From positions 124,001 through 188,000 of the forward strand of contig NZ_FNBN01000004.1 of the NCBI RefSeq assembly GCF_900102545.1: DNA of 64,000 nucleotides, read 5' to 3'. Source of the DNA: Chitinophaga filiformis. GTDB lineage: Bacteria > Bacteroidota > Bacteroidia > Chitinophagales > Chitinophagaceae. Made by a program: the position numbers and the translations under genes. This document shows positions 24,544-34,259 of the stretch, one piece after another (positions within the stretch are counted from its first letter, which is position 1; each line of letters begins with the position of its first letter). The notes below the pieces were generated by a model. That model was not told the DNA's origin and did not search any database. It saw only the letters and a program-made list of their open reading frames with translations.

Positions 24544-25770
24544 ATGGCAGAACGCAAGCGAAAAATTGTGAACGATCCGGTATATGGCTTCATTACGATT
24601 GACCATCCGTTGATCTTTGCATTGATTTCCCATCCTTACTATCAGCGTTTGCGCAGGATCCACCAGATGGCCCTTGCACACCTGGTATATCCGGGCGCAA
24701 TGCATACCCGTTTCCATCATAGCATGGGCGCCTATCATCTGATGTGTTTTGCCTTAGTGGAGCTCAAGGCCAAGGGGGTAGAGATCACAGCAGAGGAAGA
24801 GGTTGCTACAAAGATGGCCATACTTTTGCATGATATAGGTCATGGACCTTATTCTCATGCCCTGGAGAATGGCATCATTGAGGGGGTATCCCACGAGAAG
24901 ATCAGCCAGTGGCTGATGGAGGAGCTGAATAGAGAAATGGATGGGGCGCTGACGCTGACAATAGAGATCTTTAACGGCCGTTATCACAAAACCTTTTTAC
25001 ATCAGCTGGTTTCCAGCCAGTTAGACGTAGACAGGATGGATTATCTGAACCGCGACAGTTTCTATACGGGCGTTTCTGAAGGAGTAATAGGATACGATAG
25101 AATAATAAAAATGCTCACTGTACACCGTGACGAGCTCATGGTGGAAGAGAAAGGGATCTATTCGATAGAAAAGTTTATAGTGGCGCGTCGCCTGATGTAC
25201 TGGCAGGTTTACCTGCACAAAACGGTGCTGAGCGCGGAGAATATGCTGGTTAAAATACTGCGCAGAGCAAAGGAACTGGCTTCACAAGGTGTATCCCTCT
25301 TTGCCTCGCCTGCATTGCAGTATTTCCTCTATCATACTATCACAGCTGCCAACTTTGAACAGGAACCGGCTTGCCTTCAGCAGTTCTGTCTGCTGGACGA
25401 TTATGACATTCTGGGGGCTATCAAGGTATGGGCGCAGCATCCGGATAAGATATTATCGCTGCTTTGCAACTGGCTCATTAACAGGAATTTATTCAAATGC
25501 ATCCTGAGTAATGAGGCCTTTGACACGGAAAGTATTCATCTCCTCAGGCAAAAGATTCAGCAACAGTACGGCATTAGCGAGAAGGATCTGGACTATTTCG
25601 TTTTTACGGGCACAGCCTGTCTCAGTGCTTACAATGTGAATAATGAGAAGATCAATATTCTCTTTAAGGACGGAACTGTAAAAGACATTTCCTCCATCGA
25701 CAATGCACTGGTTAGTCATACGCTGGCTATACCCGTAAAAAAATTCTACATTTGTCATCCAAAAATCTGA
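24544..25770 (+). CDS. HD-domain phosphohydrolase (dNTPase-like)
   Basis: 408 residues. HD-domain motif elements are visible: the His motif RFHHSMGAYHL, the HD pair LLHDIGHGPYSHALE, and the distant Asp (DVDRMDYLNRD). The layout resembles bacterial SAMHD1/YwfO-type nucleotide phosphohydrolases that cleave dNTPs or related phosphates. Substrate is inferred only. The gene is divergent from porX with a 294-base gap, and its AGGAG site is 8 bases from the start. Confidence 0.9.
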   Translation: MAERKRKIVNDPVYGFITIDHPLIFALISHPYYQRLRRIHQMALAHLVYPGAMHTRFHHSMGAYHLMCFALVELKAKGVEITAEEEVATKMAILLHDIGHGPYSHALENGIIEGVSHEKISQWLMEELNREMDGALTLTIEIFNGRYHKTFLHQLVSSQLDVDRMDYLNRDSFYTGVSEGVIGYDRIIKMLTVHRDELMVEEKGIYSIEKFIVARRLMYWQVYLHKTVLSAENMLVKILRRAKELASQGVSLFASPALQYFLYHTITAANFEQEPACLQQFCLLDDYDILGAIKVWAQHPDKILSLLCNWLINRNLFKCILSNEAFDTESIHLLRQKIQQQYGISEKDLDYFVFTGTACLSAYNVNNEKINILFKDGTVKDISSIDNALVSHTLAIPVKKFYICHPKI

Positions 25771-25870
25771 TGAATGGCTAATTATCAATTACAAATTCCG
25801 GAAATACGAGTTGTGCGACAGGAATAGGTTGATAGCTGGTCAGATCGGGTAACATTATTAATTAATAACT

Positions 25871-26920
25871 ATGCAGTTTAGCGCATTACAATTGGCTACC
25901 ATGCTGGATGGTAGGCTGGAAGGCAACCCGGACGTAAAAGTGAGCAACATCGCCAAGATTGAAGAGGCCGGTGAAGGGATGCTCAGTTTCATTGCCAATC
26001 CTAAATACGAAGAGTTCATTTATACTACCAATGCTTCGATACTGATAGTGAATGAGAGCCTTGTAACGGAAAAACCTGTTAAATCAACCCTGATCAGGGT
26101 AAAAGATGCGTACAGCAGCTTCGCCCTTCTCCTGGAAAAATATAAACAGATGGTGGGTAACAAGACTGGTATTCAGCAACCGTCTTATGTGCCTGCATCT
26201 GTAAAGACCGGCCAGAACGTCTTCATCGGCGCTTTCGCCTATTTGGGCGAGAATGTGGTGCTTGGAAATAATGTTAAAATATATCCCGGCGTATATCTCG
26301 GCGACAATGTTACCGTAAAGGATGATACTGTCATCTTCCCGGGTGTAAAGGTATATGACAACTGTATATTGGGCAGCAGGGTAATCCTTCATGCGGGTTG
26401 TGTAATTGGTGGAGATGGTTTTGGTTTTGCACCGCAGCCTGATGGAACCTATAAGAAAGTGCCGCAGATTGGTAACGTGATTATTCACGATGATGTGGAA
26501 ATAGGGGCTAATACCACAATAGACCGCGCTACAATGGGTTCCACTGTTATCCGCCAGGGCGTAAAACTGGACAACCTGATCCAGATAGCGCACAATGTGG
26601 ATGTGGATACTAATTCTGTAATTGCGGCACAGACCGGTATATCCGGCAGTACCAAAATCGGCAAGAACTGTGTGATAGGCGGACAGGTAGGCCTGGTGGG
26701 ACATATCCAGCTGGCAGACGGTACCAAGATCAATGCGCAGAGCGGTTTGTCTAAATCGATAGTGGAACCCAATACAGCACTGATGGGATCTCCTGCCTTT
26801 GATTATAAAAGTTCGCTGAAAAGTCAGGCAATTTTTAGAAATTTGCCCGACCTTGAAAAACGTGTGAAGGAATTGGAAGATATGGTAAAACAACTGCTTT
26901 CGGTGCGGGAAGGTGTTTGA
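25871..26920 (+). CDS. lpxD: UDP-3-O-acylglucosamine N-acyltransferase
   Basis: 349 residues: an N-terminal uridine-binding domain, a long left-handed beta-helix of hexapeptide repeats ([LIV]-G-x-N-V), and a C-terminal helix. The catalytic His is in IQIAHNVDVD (His241). It adds the second acyl chain in lipid A synthesis, acting on acyl-carrier-protein substrates in the cytoplasm. It heads the lpxD-lpxC/fabZ-lpxA run (33-base spacing to the next gene). Confidence 0.96.
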   Translation: MQFSALQLATMLDGRLEGNPDVKVSNIAKIEEAGEGMLSFIANPKYEEFIYTTNASILIVNESLVTEKPVKSTLIRVKDAYSSFALLLEKYKQMVGNKTGIQQPSYVPASVKTGQNVFIGAFAYLGENVVLGNNVKIYPGVYLGDNVTVKDDTVIFPGVKVYDNCILGSRVILHAGCVIGGDGFGFAPQPDGTYKKVPQIGNVIIHDDVEIGANTTIDRATMGSTVIRQGVKLDNLIQIAHNVDVDTNSVIAAQTGISGSTKIGKNCVIGGQVGLVGHIQLADGTKINAQSGLSKSIVEPNTALMGSPAFDYKSSLKSQAIFRNLPDLEKRVKELEDMVKQLLSVREGV

Positions 26921-26953
26921 AGAACAAAGTAGGATAAACAGTTATAAAAAAAT

Positions 26954-28369
26954 ATGGATAGTCAACAGTCGTCTAACCAACACACGATAAAAGCCCCAGT
27001 AACTATATCGGGTGTTGGTTTACACACAGGTGCGCATGTAAACATGACCCTGAAGCCGGCCACTCCCGGTTACGGCATTAAATTTCAGCGTGTAGATCTG
27101 CCTGAACAACCTGTAGTTAAAGCCGATGTCGATTATGTCGTGGATACTTCACGCAGCACGACCCTCGAACACAACGGCGCACGCGTAAGCACGATCGAGC
27201 ATATTATGGCTGCCCTGGTAGGAACAGGGGTCGATAACGTACACATCGAGATCGATGGTCCTGAAATTCCGATTATGGATGGTAGTTCCTATCCCTTTAT
27301 CCAGAAGATAGAGGAAGTTGGTATTGCCGAACAGGATGCTAAAAAGGTTTGGTATTCTATCGACACCAACATCAATTACTACGACGATAACAAGAACGTT
27401 GAAATGGTAGCCCTGCCTGCAGTGGATTACCGTATTACCTGTCTGATCGATTTCAATTCTCCTGTTTTAGGAACACAACATGCTAATCTGAACAGTCTGC
27501 AGGATTTCAGAGCAGAAGTAGCGCCATGCCGCACTTTTGTGTTCCTGCATGAACTGGAATACCTGATCTCCAACAACCTGATCAAAGGTGGCGATATCAA
27601 CAACGCTATCGTAATCGTTGACAAACCGGTAAGCGATGAACAACTGGGCGGCCTTGCCAAAGTGTTCAAACGTGAAAACATCAGCGTAGCACAGAGAGAA
27701 GGCATCCTCAATAACATACAGCTTCACTTCCCGAATGAACCAGCACGTCATAAGCTGCTGGACATCATAGGAGACCTGGCACTGGTAGGCGTTCCTATTA
27801 AGGCGCATATCATTGCAAACCGTCCGGGACATGCTTCCAACGTGGAGTTTGCCCGTAAGATCAAACAGTATATCAAGAAGAACAAGCACATCAAGGATGT
27901 GCCTGTATACGATCCTAATAAACCCGCTATCTTTGATCTGCCACGCATTGAAAGAACGCTGCCACATCGTTATCCGATGTTGCTGGTAGACAAAATCATC
28001 GATCTTACCGATTCACAGGTAGTAGGTATCAAAAACGTTACCTTCAATGAGCACTTCTTCCAGGGCCACTTCCCGAATAATCCGGTAATGCCGGGTGTAT
28101 TGCAGGTGGAAGCACTGGCACAGTGCGGAGGTATTCTTGCACTCAACACCGTACCAGATCCTCAGAATTACGATACCTATTTTATCAAAATCGACAACTG
28201 TAAGTTCAAGCAGAAAGTATTTCCAGGAGATACCATGATCCTGAAGATGGAATTGCTGAGCCCTATCAGAAGAGGCATAGTAGAAATGAGAGGAACCGTA
28301 TTCGTAGGTAACAAGGTAGTAACTGAAGGTGACCTGACCGCTCAAATCATTAAAACAAGAGAAAGCTAA
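26954..28369 (+). CDS. Bifunctional UDP-3-O-acyl-GlcNAc deacetylase / 3-hydroxyacyl-ACP dehydratase (LpxC-FabZ fusion)
   Basis: 471 residues with two enzymes. The LpxC half (about 1-310) has its zinc ligands in IEHIMAAL (His83) and HKLLDIIGD (His266, Asp270), with catalytic His293. The FabZ half (about 325-471) has HRYPMLLVDK and GHFPNNPVMPGVLQVEA with catalytic His372 and Glu386. This fusion is a known trait of Bacteroidota and links the committed lipid A step with fatty-acid dehydration. It is within the lpx run, 9 bases before lpxA. Confidence 0.96.
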   Translation: MDSQQSSNQHTIKAPVTISGVGLHTGAHVNMTLKPATPGYGIKFQRVDLPEQPVVKADVDYVVDTSRSTTLEHNGARVSTIEHIMAALVGTGVDNVHIEIDGPEIPIMDGSSYPFIQKIEEVGIAEQDAKKVWYSIDTNINYYDDNKNVEMVALPAVDYRITCLIDFNSPVLGTQHANLNSLQDFRAEVAPCRTFVFLHELEYLISNNLIKGGDINNAIVIVDKPVSDEQLGGLAKVFKRENISVAQREGILNNIQLHFPNEPARHKLLDIIGDLALVGVPIKAHIIANRPGHASNVEFARKIKQYIKKNKHIKDVPVYDPNKPAIFDLPRIERTLPHRYPMLLVDKIIDLTDSQVVGIKNVTFNEHFFQGHFPNNPVMPGVLQVEALAQCGGILALNTVPDPQNYDTYFIKIDNCKFKQKVFPGDTMILKMELLSPIRRGIVEMRGTVFVGNKVVTEGDLTAQIIKTRES

Positions 28370-28378
28370 ACAATAGCA

Positions 28379-29173
28379 ATGATCCATCCGCTAACTTACA
28401 TTCACCCGGACGCCAAAGTAGCGCCAAACGTAAAGATCGATCCCTTCACTGTTATTCATAAGAATGTTGAAATTGGAGAGGGCACCTGGATCGGCTCCAA
28501 TGTCACAATTATGGATGGCGCAAGGATCGGTAAGAACTGCCGTATCTTTCCCGGGGCTGTAATTTCCGCCATTCCGCAAGATCTTAAATTTGCAGGCGAA
28601 GAAACCACAACTGAAATCGGAGACAATACCACCATCAGAGAGTACGTAACCATAAACAGAGGAACCAAGGATAAATGGAAAACCGTTATTGGCAGTAACT
28701 GCCTGATCATGGCTTACAGTCACATTGCACACGATTGTGAAGTGGGCAATTACTGTGTGTTTTCCAACAATACTACCCTTGCAGGCCATATCACCGTGGG
28801 CGACCACGTAGTACTGGCGGGCATGGTAGCTGTTCAGCAGTTCTGTAAAATAGGCGCACACGCCTTTGTTACAGGTGGTTCCCTCGTGAGAAAGGATGTA
28901 CCGCCTTATGTAAAAGCAGCACGTGAACCGCTGTCATACGTAGGTGTGAATTCCATCGGTCTGAAAAGAAGAGGTTTCTCTCTCGAAAAGATCAACCACG
29001 TACTGGATATCTACCGTATCATATTCGTGAAAGGATACAAGCTGTCAAAAGCGATCAGTATCATTGAAGCAGAATATCCCGCCACTGATGAAAGAGATGA
29101 GATACTTTCCTTCATCCGTGAATCCGGCAGGGGCATTATGAAAGGTTATACGTCACTAGCCAGCGACGAATGA
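28379..29173 (+). CDS. lpxA: UDP-N-acetylglucosamine O-acyltransferase
   Basis: 264 residues; hexapeptide-repeat beta-helix with catalytic His in YSHIAHDCEVGN (His118) and the LpxA-specific end of the helix (GGSLVRKDVPPYV) before a helical C-terminal domain. It transfers the first acyl chain to UDP-GlcNAc. Its last bases overlap the ABC ATPase start by 4 (ATGA). Confidence 0.96.
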   Translation: MIHPLTYIHPDAKVAPNVKIDPFTVIHKNVEIGEGTWIGSNVTIMDGARIGKNCRIFPGAVISAIPQDLKFAGEETTTEIGDNTTIREYVTINRGTKDKWKTVIGSNCLIMAYSHIAHDCEVGNYCVFSNNTTLAGHITVGDHVVLAGMVAVQQFCKIGAHAFVTGGSLVRKDVPPYVKAAREPLSYVGVNSIGLKRRGFSLEKINHVLDIYRIIFVKGYKLSKAISIIEAEYPATDERDEILSFIRESGRGIMKGYTSLASDE

Positions 29174-29787
29174 AAATAACGCTTCACCAGACGGGCAAAC
29201 GTTTCAACTACGACTGGATCTTCCGTCGTGTATCCGCCACTTTTGAAGCTGGCGGAAGGTATGCCATACTGGGTCCCAATGGCTCGGGAAAATCTACACT
29301 TTTACAGGTTATCAGCGGACACCTGCATCACAATGAAGGTACCGTTACTTATAGCACACCGGAAGAACTGCTCAGTCCTGATCAGTTTTTCCGGCATTGT
29401 GCCATCGCTGCTCCTTACCTCGAACTGGTAGAAGAGTTTACACTGGCAGAAAGCCTGCAGTTCCATCTACAGTTCAAACAATTCATTCCTACCATCACTC
29501 CCGCAGATGCTGTAGCCCTGGTGGGCCTGGAGAAATCCATGAATAAACAGATCCGCTATTTTTCATCCGGCATGAAACAACGACTGAAACTGGCATTGAC
29601 CATTTTCTCTGATGTTCCTGTGCTGCTGCTGGATGAACCCTGTACCAACCTGGATGCTTCCGGTGTCCGGCTCTATCAGCAACTTATTACCGATTATAGC
29701 GGCGACCGCCTTATCATTGTTAGTTCCAATGATGAGCAGGAATATTTCATGTGTCCGGACCGCATCAGTATACTGGATTATAAATAA
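29170..29787 (+). CDS. ABC transporter ATP-binding protein
   Basis: 205 residues, short for an ABC ATPase. Walker A is GPNGSGKST, the signature is FSSGMKQRL (SSGMK instead of LSGGQ), and Walker B is VLLLDEPC. This signature form is usual in ABC-2-type exporters. It overlaps lpxA, but no permease gene follows (the next gene is a UMF1-type MFS), so its partner is elsewhere. Its position suggests an envelope role, but that is inference. Confidence 0.92.
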   Translation: MKITLHQTGKRFNYDWIFRRVSATFEAGGRYAILGPNGSGKSTLLQVISGHLHHNEGTVTYSTPEELLSPDQFFRHCAIAAPYLELVEEFTLAESLQFHLQFKQFIPTITPADAVALVGLEKSMNKQIRYFSSGMKQRLKLALTIFSDVPVLLLDEPCTNLDASGVRLYQQLITDYSGDRLIIVSSNDEQEYFMCPDRISILDYK

Positions 29788-29864
29788 GCGTCCGTTTACT
29801 GTGGCTGTGATGATCCACAGCGCTCCGCATTCCTTATTTTTGATCACTAACTCACTTACTTCGT

Positions 29865-31166
29865 ATGCAAACCGCCAGTAAAAAAGTAATCAATGGCTGG
29901 GCAATGTATGACTGGGCCAACTCAGTATACAACCTGGTAATTACCACCACTTTTTTCCCTATTTATTTCACTACCATTACGCATTCTGATGCCAATGGTG
30001 ATAATGTATCCTTCTTTGGAAGGACCTTCGTGAACTCTGCATTGTACGACTACTCCATGGCTGCTGCCTTTATACTGGCGGCTCTGTTGTCTCCCATCCT
30101 GTCTTCCATTGCGGATACAAGAGGGAATAAGAAAAGATATCTCATGATGTTCACCTGGCTGGGTGGACTGAGCTGCTGCGCCTTATATAACTTCACAGGA
30201 CCGAACCCCAGTGTTGAATATGGCGCCATCTTCTTTATTCTTGCCACGCTGGGCTATTGTGGCGGGCTGGTATTCTACAATTCTTATCTGCCGGAAATAG
30301 CTGCGATAGAAGACCGTGACCGCGTCAGCGCAAAAGGTTTTGCTATGGGATATATAGGCAGTGTGTTATTGCAGCTGATCGGGTTTGCCCTTGTGGTAGT
30401 AAAACCATTCGGTATTACTGATGGTATGCCTGTACGTATTACATTCCTGCTTACAGGTATATGGTGGATAGGCTTTGCACAGATCACCTTTTTACGTCTG
30501 CCGGCCTCTAAGGCAACCGTACAGCAACATAGTGCCAGTGCATTGACAGAAGGTTTCCGGGAGCTCAAAAAAGTATTTGCACAGGTAAGGCTGATGCCTG
30601 TATTGAAAAGATTCCTGCGTGGATTCTTCTTTTACAGCATGGGCGTTCAGACCGTAATGATGGCTGCTACCATCTTTGGCAGCCAGGAGCTGGGACTGCC
30701 TGCCGACAAACTGATCATGGCCGTCGTAGCCATCCAGGTGGTAGCTGTACTCGGCGCATGGGGAATAGCCAAACTGTCCGGCAAATTCGGTAACCTCCCG
30801 GTATTAATGTGTGTTGTTGTGCTGTGGGTTGCCATCTGCCTGGCAGGATATCGCATGCAGACAGCCACAGACTTCTATCTGCTGGCCGTGGCAGTAGGCC
30901 TGGTAATGGGCGGCGTACAATCCCTGAGCCGTTCTACCTACGCCAAACTGATGCCTGAAACAGATGATACTGCATCTTTCTTCAGCTACTATGATGTGGT
31001 AGAGAAATTATCTATCGCCATTGGTATGATCACGTTCGGCTATATCCATGAGCTGACTGGCAGCATGCGCAACTCCGTACTGGCGCTGATCGCATTCTTC
31101 GCGATAGGATTGATCTGGCTCTACGCAGCACTGCAAAAACAAAAAAGCCTTACTGCCAAAAGCTGA
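29865..31166 (+). CDS. MFS transporter, UMF1-like
   Basis: 433-residue membrane protein with about 12 spans. The opening INGWAMYDWANSVYNLVI is characteristic of the UMF1/Atg22-like MFS group, whose bacterial members have poorly known substrates. A charged loop follows helix 2 (DTRGNKKRY). 77 bases separate it from the ABC ATPase, and 35 from the MBL hydrolase. Confidence 0.9.
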   Translation: MQTASKKVINGWAMYDWANSVYNLVITTTFFPIYFTTITHSDANGDNVSFFGRTFVNSALYDYSMAAAFILAALLSPILSSIADTRGNKKRYLMMFTWLGGLSCCALYNFTGPNPSVEYGAIFFILATLGYCGGLVFYNSYLPEIAAIEDRDRVSAKGFAMGYIGSVLLQLIGFALVVVKPFGITDGMPVRITFLLTGIWWIGFAQITFLRLPASKATVQQHSASALTEGFRELKKVFAQVRLMPVLKRFLRGFFFYSMGVQTVMMAATIFGSQELGLPADKLIMAVVAIQVVAVLGAWGIAKLSGKFGNLPVLMCVVVLWVAICLAGYRMQTATDFYLLAVAVGLVMGGVQSLSRSTYAKLMPETDDTASFFSYYDVVEKLSIAIGMITFGYIHELTGSMRNSVLALIAFFAIGLIWLYAALQKQKSLTAKS

Positions 31167-31201
31167 AATTCACGAACTTCAGCACGCAAACTGATCTAAT
31201 C

Positions 31202-32041
31202 ATGAAATTATACAGTATAGATACAGGCCATTTTAAACTGGACGGAGGCGCTATGTTTGGCGTAGTGCCAAAGAGCATCTGGAATAAACTGAACCCGGCA
31301 GACGAGAACAACATGTGCTCCTGGGCCATGCGCAGCCTGCTGATAGAAGACGGCAACCGACTGATCCTGGTAGATACCGGTATAGGCAATAAACAGGATG
31401 AAAAATTCTTCAGCCATTATTACCTGCATGGAGACACCAGTATCGATACGGCGCTTGCAAAACACGGCTTTCACCGTAATGATATTACCGACGTATTCCT
31501 GACACATCTGCACTTCGATCATTGTGGCGGTAGTATAGAAAGACAGGGAGACAAACTGATACCGGCCTTTAAGAATGCCAGTTTCTGGAGCAACCAGGAA
31601 CATTGGGAATGGGCTACCAAACCTAACGACCGGGAAAAGGCCTCTTTTCTGAAGGAAAATATCCTGCCTATACAGGAAAGCGGACAGCTGAAGTTCATTC
31701 CACGGGAGGAAGGCATTCCTTTCACCAACGACTTCAATATCCGCTTTGTATTCGGGCATACGGACTCCATGATGCTGCCGCAGATCCAGTATAAGGATAA
31801 GACCATCGTTTACATGGCTGACCTGCTGCCCAGCACAGGGCATATTCCTATTCCGTATGTCATGGCATATGATATGTTCCCGCTGACAACCCTGCAGGAA
31901 AAAAAGAGCTTTTTACAGGAGGCCGTGGAGAATAACTATATCCTCTTTTTTGAGCATGACCCTGTTACAGAGTGCTGTACCGTGCAAATGACAGACAAAG
32001 GCATCAGGACGGCAGATACGTTCCGGCTGGCAGATGTATAA
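31202..32041 (+). CDS. MBL-fold metallohydrolase (lactonase-like group)
   Basis: 279 residues. The metal motif THLHFDHCGG (His102, His104, Asp106, His107) is followed by a second His (FGHTDSM) and an Asp (MADLLPS). The layout is that of the large AHL-lactonase-like / MBL group; the actual substrate is unknown. No other quorum-sensing gene is nearby, so a signalling role should not be assumed. Confidence 0.9.
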   Translation: MKLYSIDTGHFKLDGGAMFGVVPKSIWNKLNPADENNMCSWAMRSLLIEDGNRLILVDTGIGNKQDEKFFSHYYLHGDTSIDTALAKHGFHRNDITDVFLTHLHFDHCGGSIERQGDKLIPAFKNASFWSNQEHWEWATKPNDREKASFLKENILPIQESGQLKFIPREEGIPFTNDFNIRFVFGHTDSMMLPQIQYKDKTIVYMADLLPSTGHIPIPYVMAYDMFPLTTLQEKKSFLQEAVENNYILFFEHDPVTECCTVQMTDKGIRTADTFRLADV

Positions 32042-32086
32042 CTGTGCCATATTGGCACCATATACCCTGCTGCACGCATTTTGCAA

Positions 32087-32094
32087 TACATTTG
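32087..32094 (+). promoter_or_regulatory. Candidate -7 box (TACATTTG) for the GroES-like gene
   Basis: Exact TAnnTTTG, 16 bases before the ATG at 32111. It lies inside the frame that would be used by an upstream TTG start, supporting ATG 32111. Confidence 0.45.
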
Positions 32095-32110
32095 CCGGAG
32101 GTACTTTACC

Positions 32111-32491
32111 ATGGCGATACATTTGACTCAAGACAATAAATTGAAGAAGTTAATAGTTGTAGGAGACCGGGTGCTCATTAAACCAACCACCCCCAACGAG
32201 CGCACAGAAAGCGGTTTATATCTTCCTCCCGGCATGCAGGAAAAGGAGAAGGTACAGCAGGGTTATGTGATCAAAACAGGACCTGGTTACGCGCTGCCAC
32301 TACCCAGTGAAGACGATGAGGCATGGAAACCGGAAGAGGAGAAGGTGAAATATATTCCCCTCCAGGCAAAAGAAGGAGATCTGGCTATCTTCCTGGTAAG
32401 CGGTTCTACAGAAGTAGTCTATCAGGGCGAAAAGTATTTCATCGTTCCGCAGGGAGCCATACTGATGCTGGAAAGAGAAGAAGAACTATAA
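32111..32491 (+). CDS. GroES-like co-chaperone protein
   Basis: 126 residues with a Cpn10 fold: VGDRVLIKPTTPNERTESGLYLPPG, the mobile-loop region around 45-60, and the closing EVVYQGEKYFIVPQGAILM. It is slightly longer than canonical GroES (about 92-97), with an acidic insert (SEDDEAWKPEEEKV). No groEL is adjacent, so it is not the main groESL operon; it could be a second GroES-like protein. Followed by a long hairpin. Confidence 0.85.
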   Translation: MAIHLTQDNKLKKLIVVGDRVLIKPTTPNERTESGLYLPPGMQEKEKVQQGYVIKTGPGYALPLPSEDDEAWKPEEEKVKYIPLQAKEGDLAIFLVSGSTEVVYQGEKYFIVPQGAILMLEREEEL

Positions 32492-32519
32492 GACTGTCAG
32501 CGCACAGCGAAAAATAAAC

Positions 32520-32587
32520 ATCAGGAATTAAGCATGAAGAGTAAATGCATCTGCATTATTTTTCATGTTTAGTTCCTGATTTTTTTA
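32520..32587 (+). terminator. Long terminator hairpin after the GroES-like gene
   Basis: About 28-bp stem with several G-U pairs: ATCAGGAATTAAGCATGAA (from 32520) pairs with the complementary arm ending TTAGTTCCTGAT (32580), followed by seven T. Confidence 0.85.
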
Positions 32588-32643
32588 TCCCCGCTTTTGT
32601 CCAAAACCGCTTTTCCATATCTTCAACAAAAATTTGATACACC

Positions 32644-34206
32644 ATGGCTACGAAAGAAGCATTTCTGGAGTACATTCAGAACGGTTATTCCTTTAAAGGC
32701 GAACATATAAAACTGGGATGCGCCATGCTGGATGGCGAAGTAGTAACCGGAGCGGAAGTATCTCTCCCACTGAAAACGCTGAACAGGCATGGCCTGATAG
32801 CTGGCGCCACCGGTACCGGTAAAACCAAGACCCTGCAGGTAATTGCAGAAGCTTTAAGTGATGCCAGCGTACCCGTATTACTGATGGACATCAAAGGTGA
32901 CCTAAGTGGTATTGCTGCTGCAGGCACAGGGAATGCAAAGATCGAGGAACGCTACCAGAAAATAGGTGGCAGCTGGTCGCCTGCAGCCTATCCAACGGAA
33001 CTGCTATCCCTCAGTAAGGAAAAAGGCGCCCGTCTGCGTGCTACCGTAAGTGAATTCGGACCAGTGCTGCTCTCCAAGATTCTGGAGCTGAACGATACCC
33101 AGGAAGGCCTGGTATCCATGATATTCAAATACTGTGATGATAATAAACTGCCGCTGCTTGATCTGAAAGATTTCAAGAAAGTGTTGCAGTATGTGAGTGA
33201 TGAGGGTAAAGCTGACATGGAGAAAGACTATGGTAAGATCTCGACTACGTCAGCAGGCACCATTCTTCGTAAGGTAGTAGGTCTGGAGCAACAGGGTGCA
33301 GATCTTTTCTTTGGAGAAGCTTCTTTTGAAGTGGATGACCTGATGCGCATCAGCGATGATGGCAGGGGTATTATCTCCATCGTAAGAGTGGCCGATATAC
33401 AGGACCGTCCCAAGCTATTCTCTACTTTCATGTTAAGCCTGCTGGCAGAGCTTTATGCCACACTGCCGGAAGAAGGCGATCTTGAAAAGCCTAAACTGGT
33501 GATGTTCATTGATGAGGCTCACCTCATCTTCCAGGAGGCCAGCACCGCATTGCTACAACAGATTGAGACGATCATAAAACTGATCCGTTCCAAGGGAGTG
33601 GGCATTTTCTTCTGTACACAGAACCCTATGGATGTACCTCCATCCGTGCTGGGTCAGCTGGGTATGAAAGTGCAGCATGCCTTACGTGCTTTCACGGCCA
33701 ACGACAGAAAATCCATCAAACAAACAGCAGAGAACTACCCGTTGTCTGAATTCTATAAAACAGATGAATTACTGACACAGATCGGTATCGGGGAAGCACT
33801 CTTTACCTGTCTGAACGAGAAAGGTCAGCCTACGCCGCTGGCAGCTACCATGCTGGTATCTCCCCGCTCACGTATGGACGTGCTTACACCGGAGGAAGCA
33901 GATGCTATCGTCAATAACTCTAAGCTGGTTAAGAAATATAACCGCGAAATTGACGCTGAAAGTGCTTACGAGATACTAAATGCCAAACTGGAAGAAGCAG
34001 CCGAAAAAACGGCCCAGGAGAAGGAAGAAAAGGCATCATCCAAAGGAGGTGGCAGACAGAAAGAAGAAAAGAGTATCCTGGAAACTGTACTGACCAGTTC
34101 TGCTGCACGTCAGGCCGGCCGTACTGCTGCAAATATCATTACACGCAGTCTGCTGGGCGCGCTGGGACTGGGTGGTAAAAGCAGTAAGAAAAGCAGTTGG
34201 TTCTAA
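32644..34206 (+). CDS. HerA-like/DUF853 ATPase
   Basis: 520 residues. Walker A is GATGTGKTKT and Walker B LVMFIDEAHLI; a downstream IKLIRSKGVGIFFCTQNP matches the sensor region of HerA/FtsK-type ATPases. The long C-terminal tail is Lys/Glu/Ala-rich and ends in Gly/Ser/Lys-rich sequence and SSWF. The DUF853 (YjgR-like) group has no settled function; no NurA nuclease partner is adjacent, and no defence genes are near. Confidence 0.9.
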   Translation: MATKEAFLEYIQNGYSFKGEHIKLGCAMLDGEVVTGAEVSLPLKTLNRHGLIAGATGTGKTKTLQVIAEALSDASVPVLLMDIKGDLSGIAAAGTGNAKIEERYQKIGGSWSPAAYPTELLSLSKEKGARLRATVSEFGPVLLSKILELNDTQEGLVSMIFKYCDDNKLPLLDLKDFKKVLQYVSDEGKADMEKDYGKISTTSAGTILRKVVGLEQQGADLFFGEASFEVDDLMRISDDGRGIISIVRVADIQDRPKLFSTFMLSLLAELYATLPEEGDLEKPKLVMFIDEAHLIFQEASTALLQQIETIIKLIRSKGVGIFFCTQNPMDVPPSVLGQLGMKVQHALRAFTANDRKSIKQTAENYPLSEFYKTDELLTQIGIGEALFTCLNEKGQPTPLAATMLVSPRSRMDVLTPEEADAIVNNSKLVKKYNREIDAESAYEILNAKLEEAAEKTAQEKEEKASSKGGGRQKEEKSILETVLTSSAARQAGRTAANIITRSLLGALGLGGKSSKKSSWF

Positions 34207-34259
34207 GAAATACCGAATATTCACTATCTTATTGCCCTAACAGCTAAAACCAGGATTTC

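Noticed and set aside
31202..32041. Quorum-quenching lactonase label for the MBL-fold hydrolase
   Set aside because: The motif supports only the MBL fold; no lactonase-specific residue set or signalling context is visible, so the label is not made.
32644..34206. Antiphage defence role for the HerA/DUF853 ATPase
   Set aside because: Its usual defence partners (Sir2, NurA-like or DUF4297-type nuclease) are absent on both sides; neighbours are housekeeping genes.
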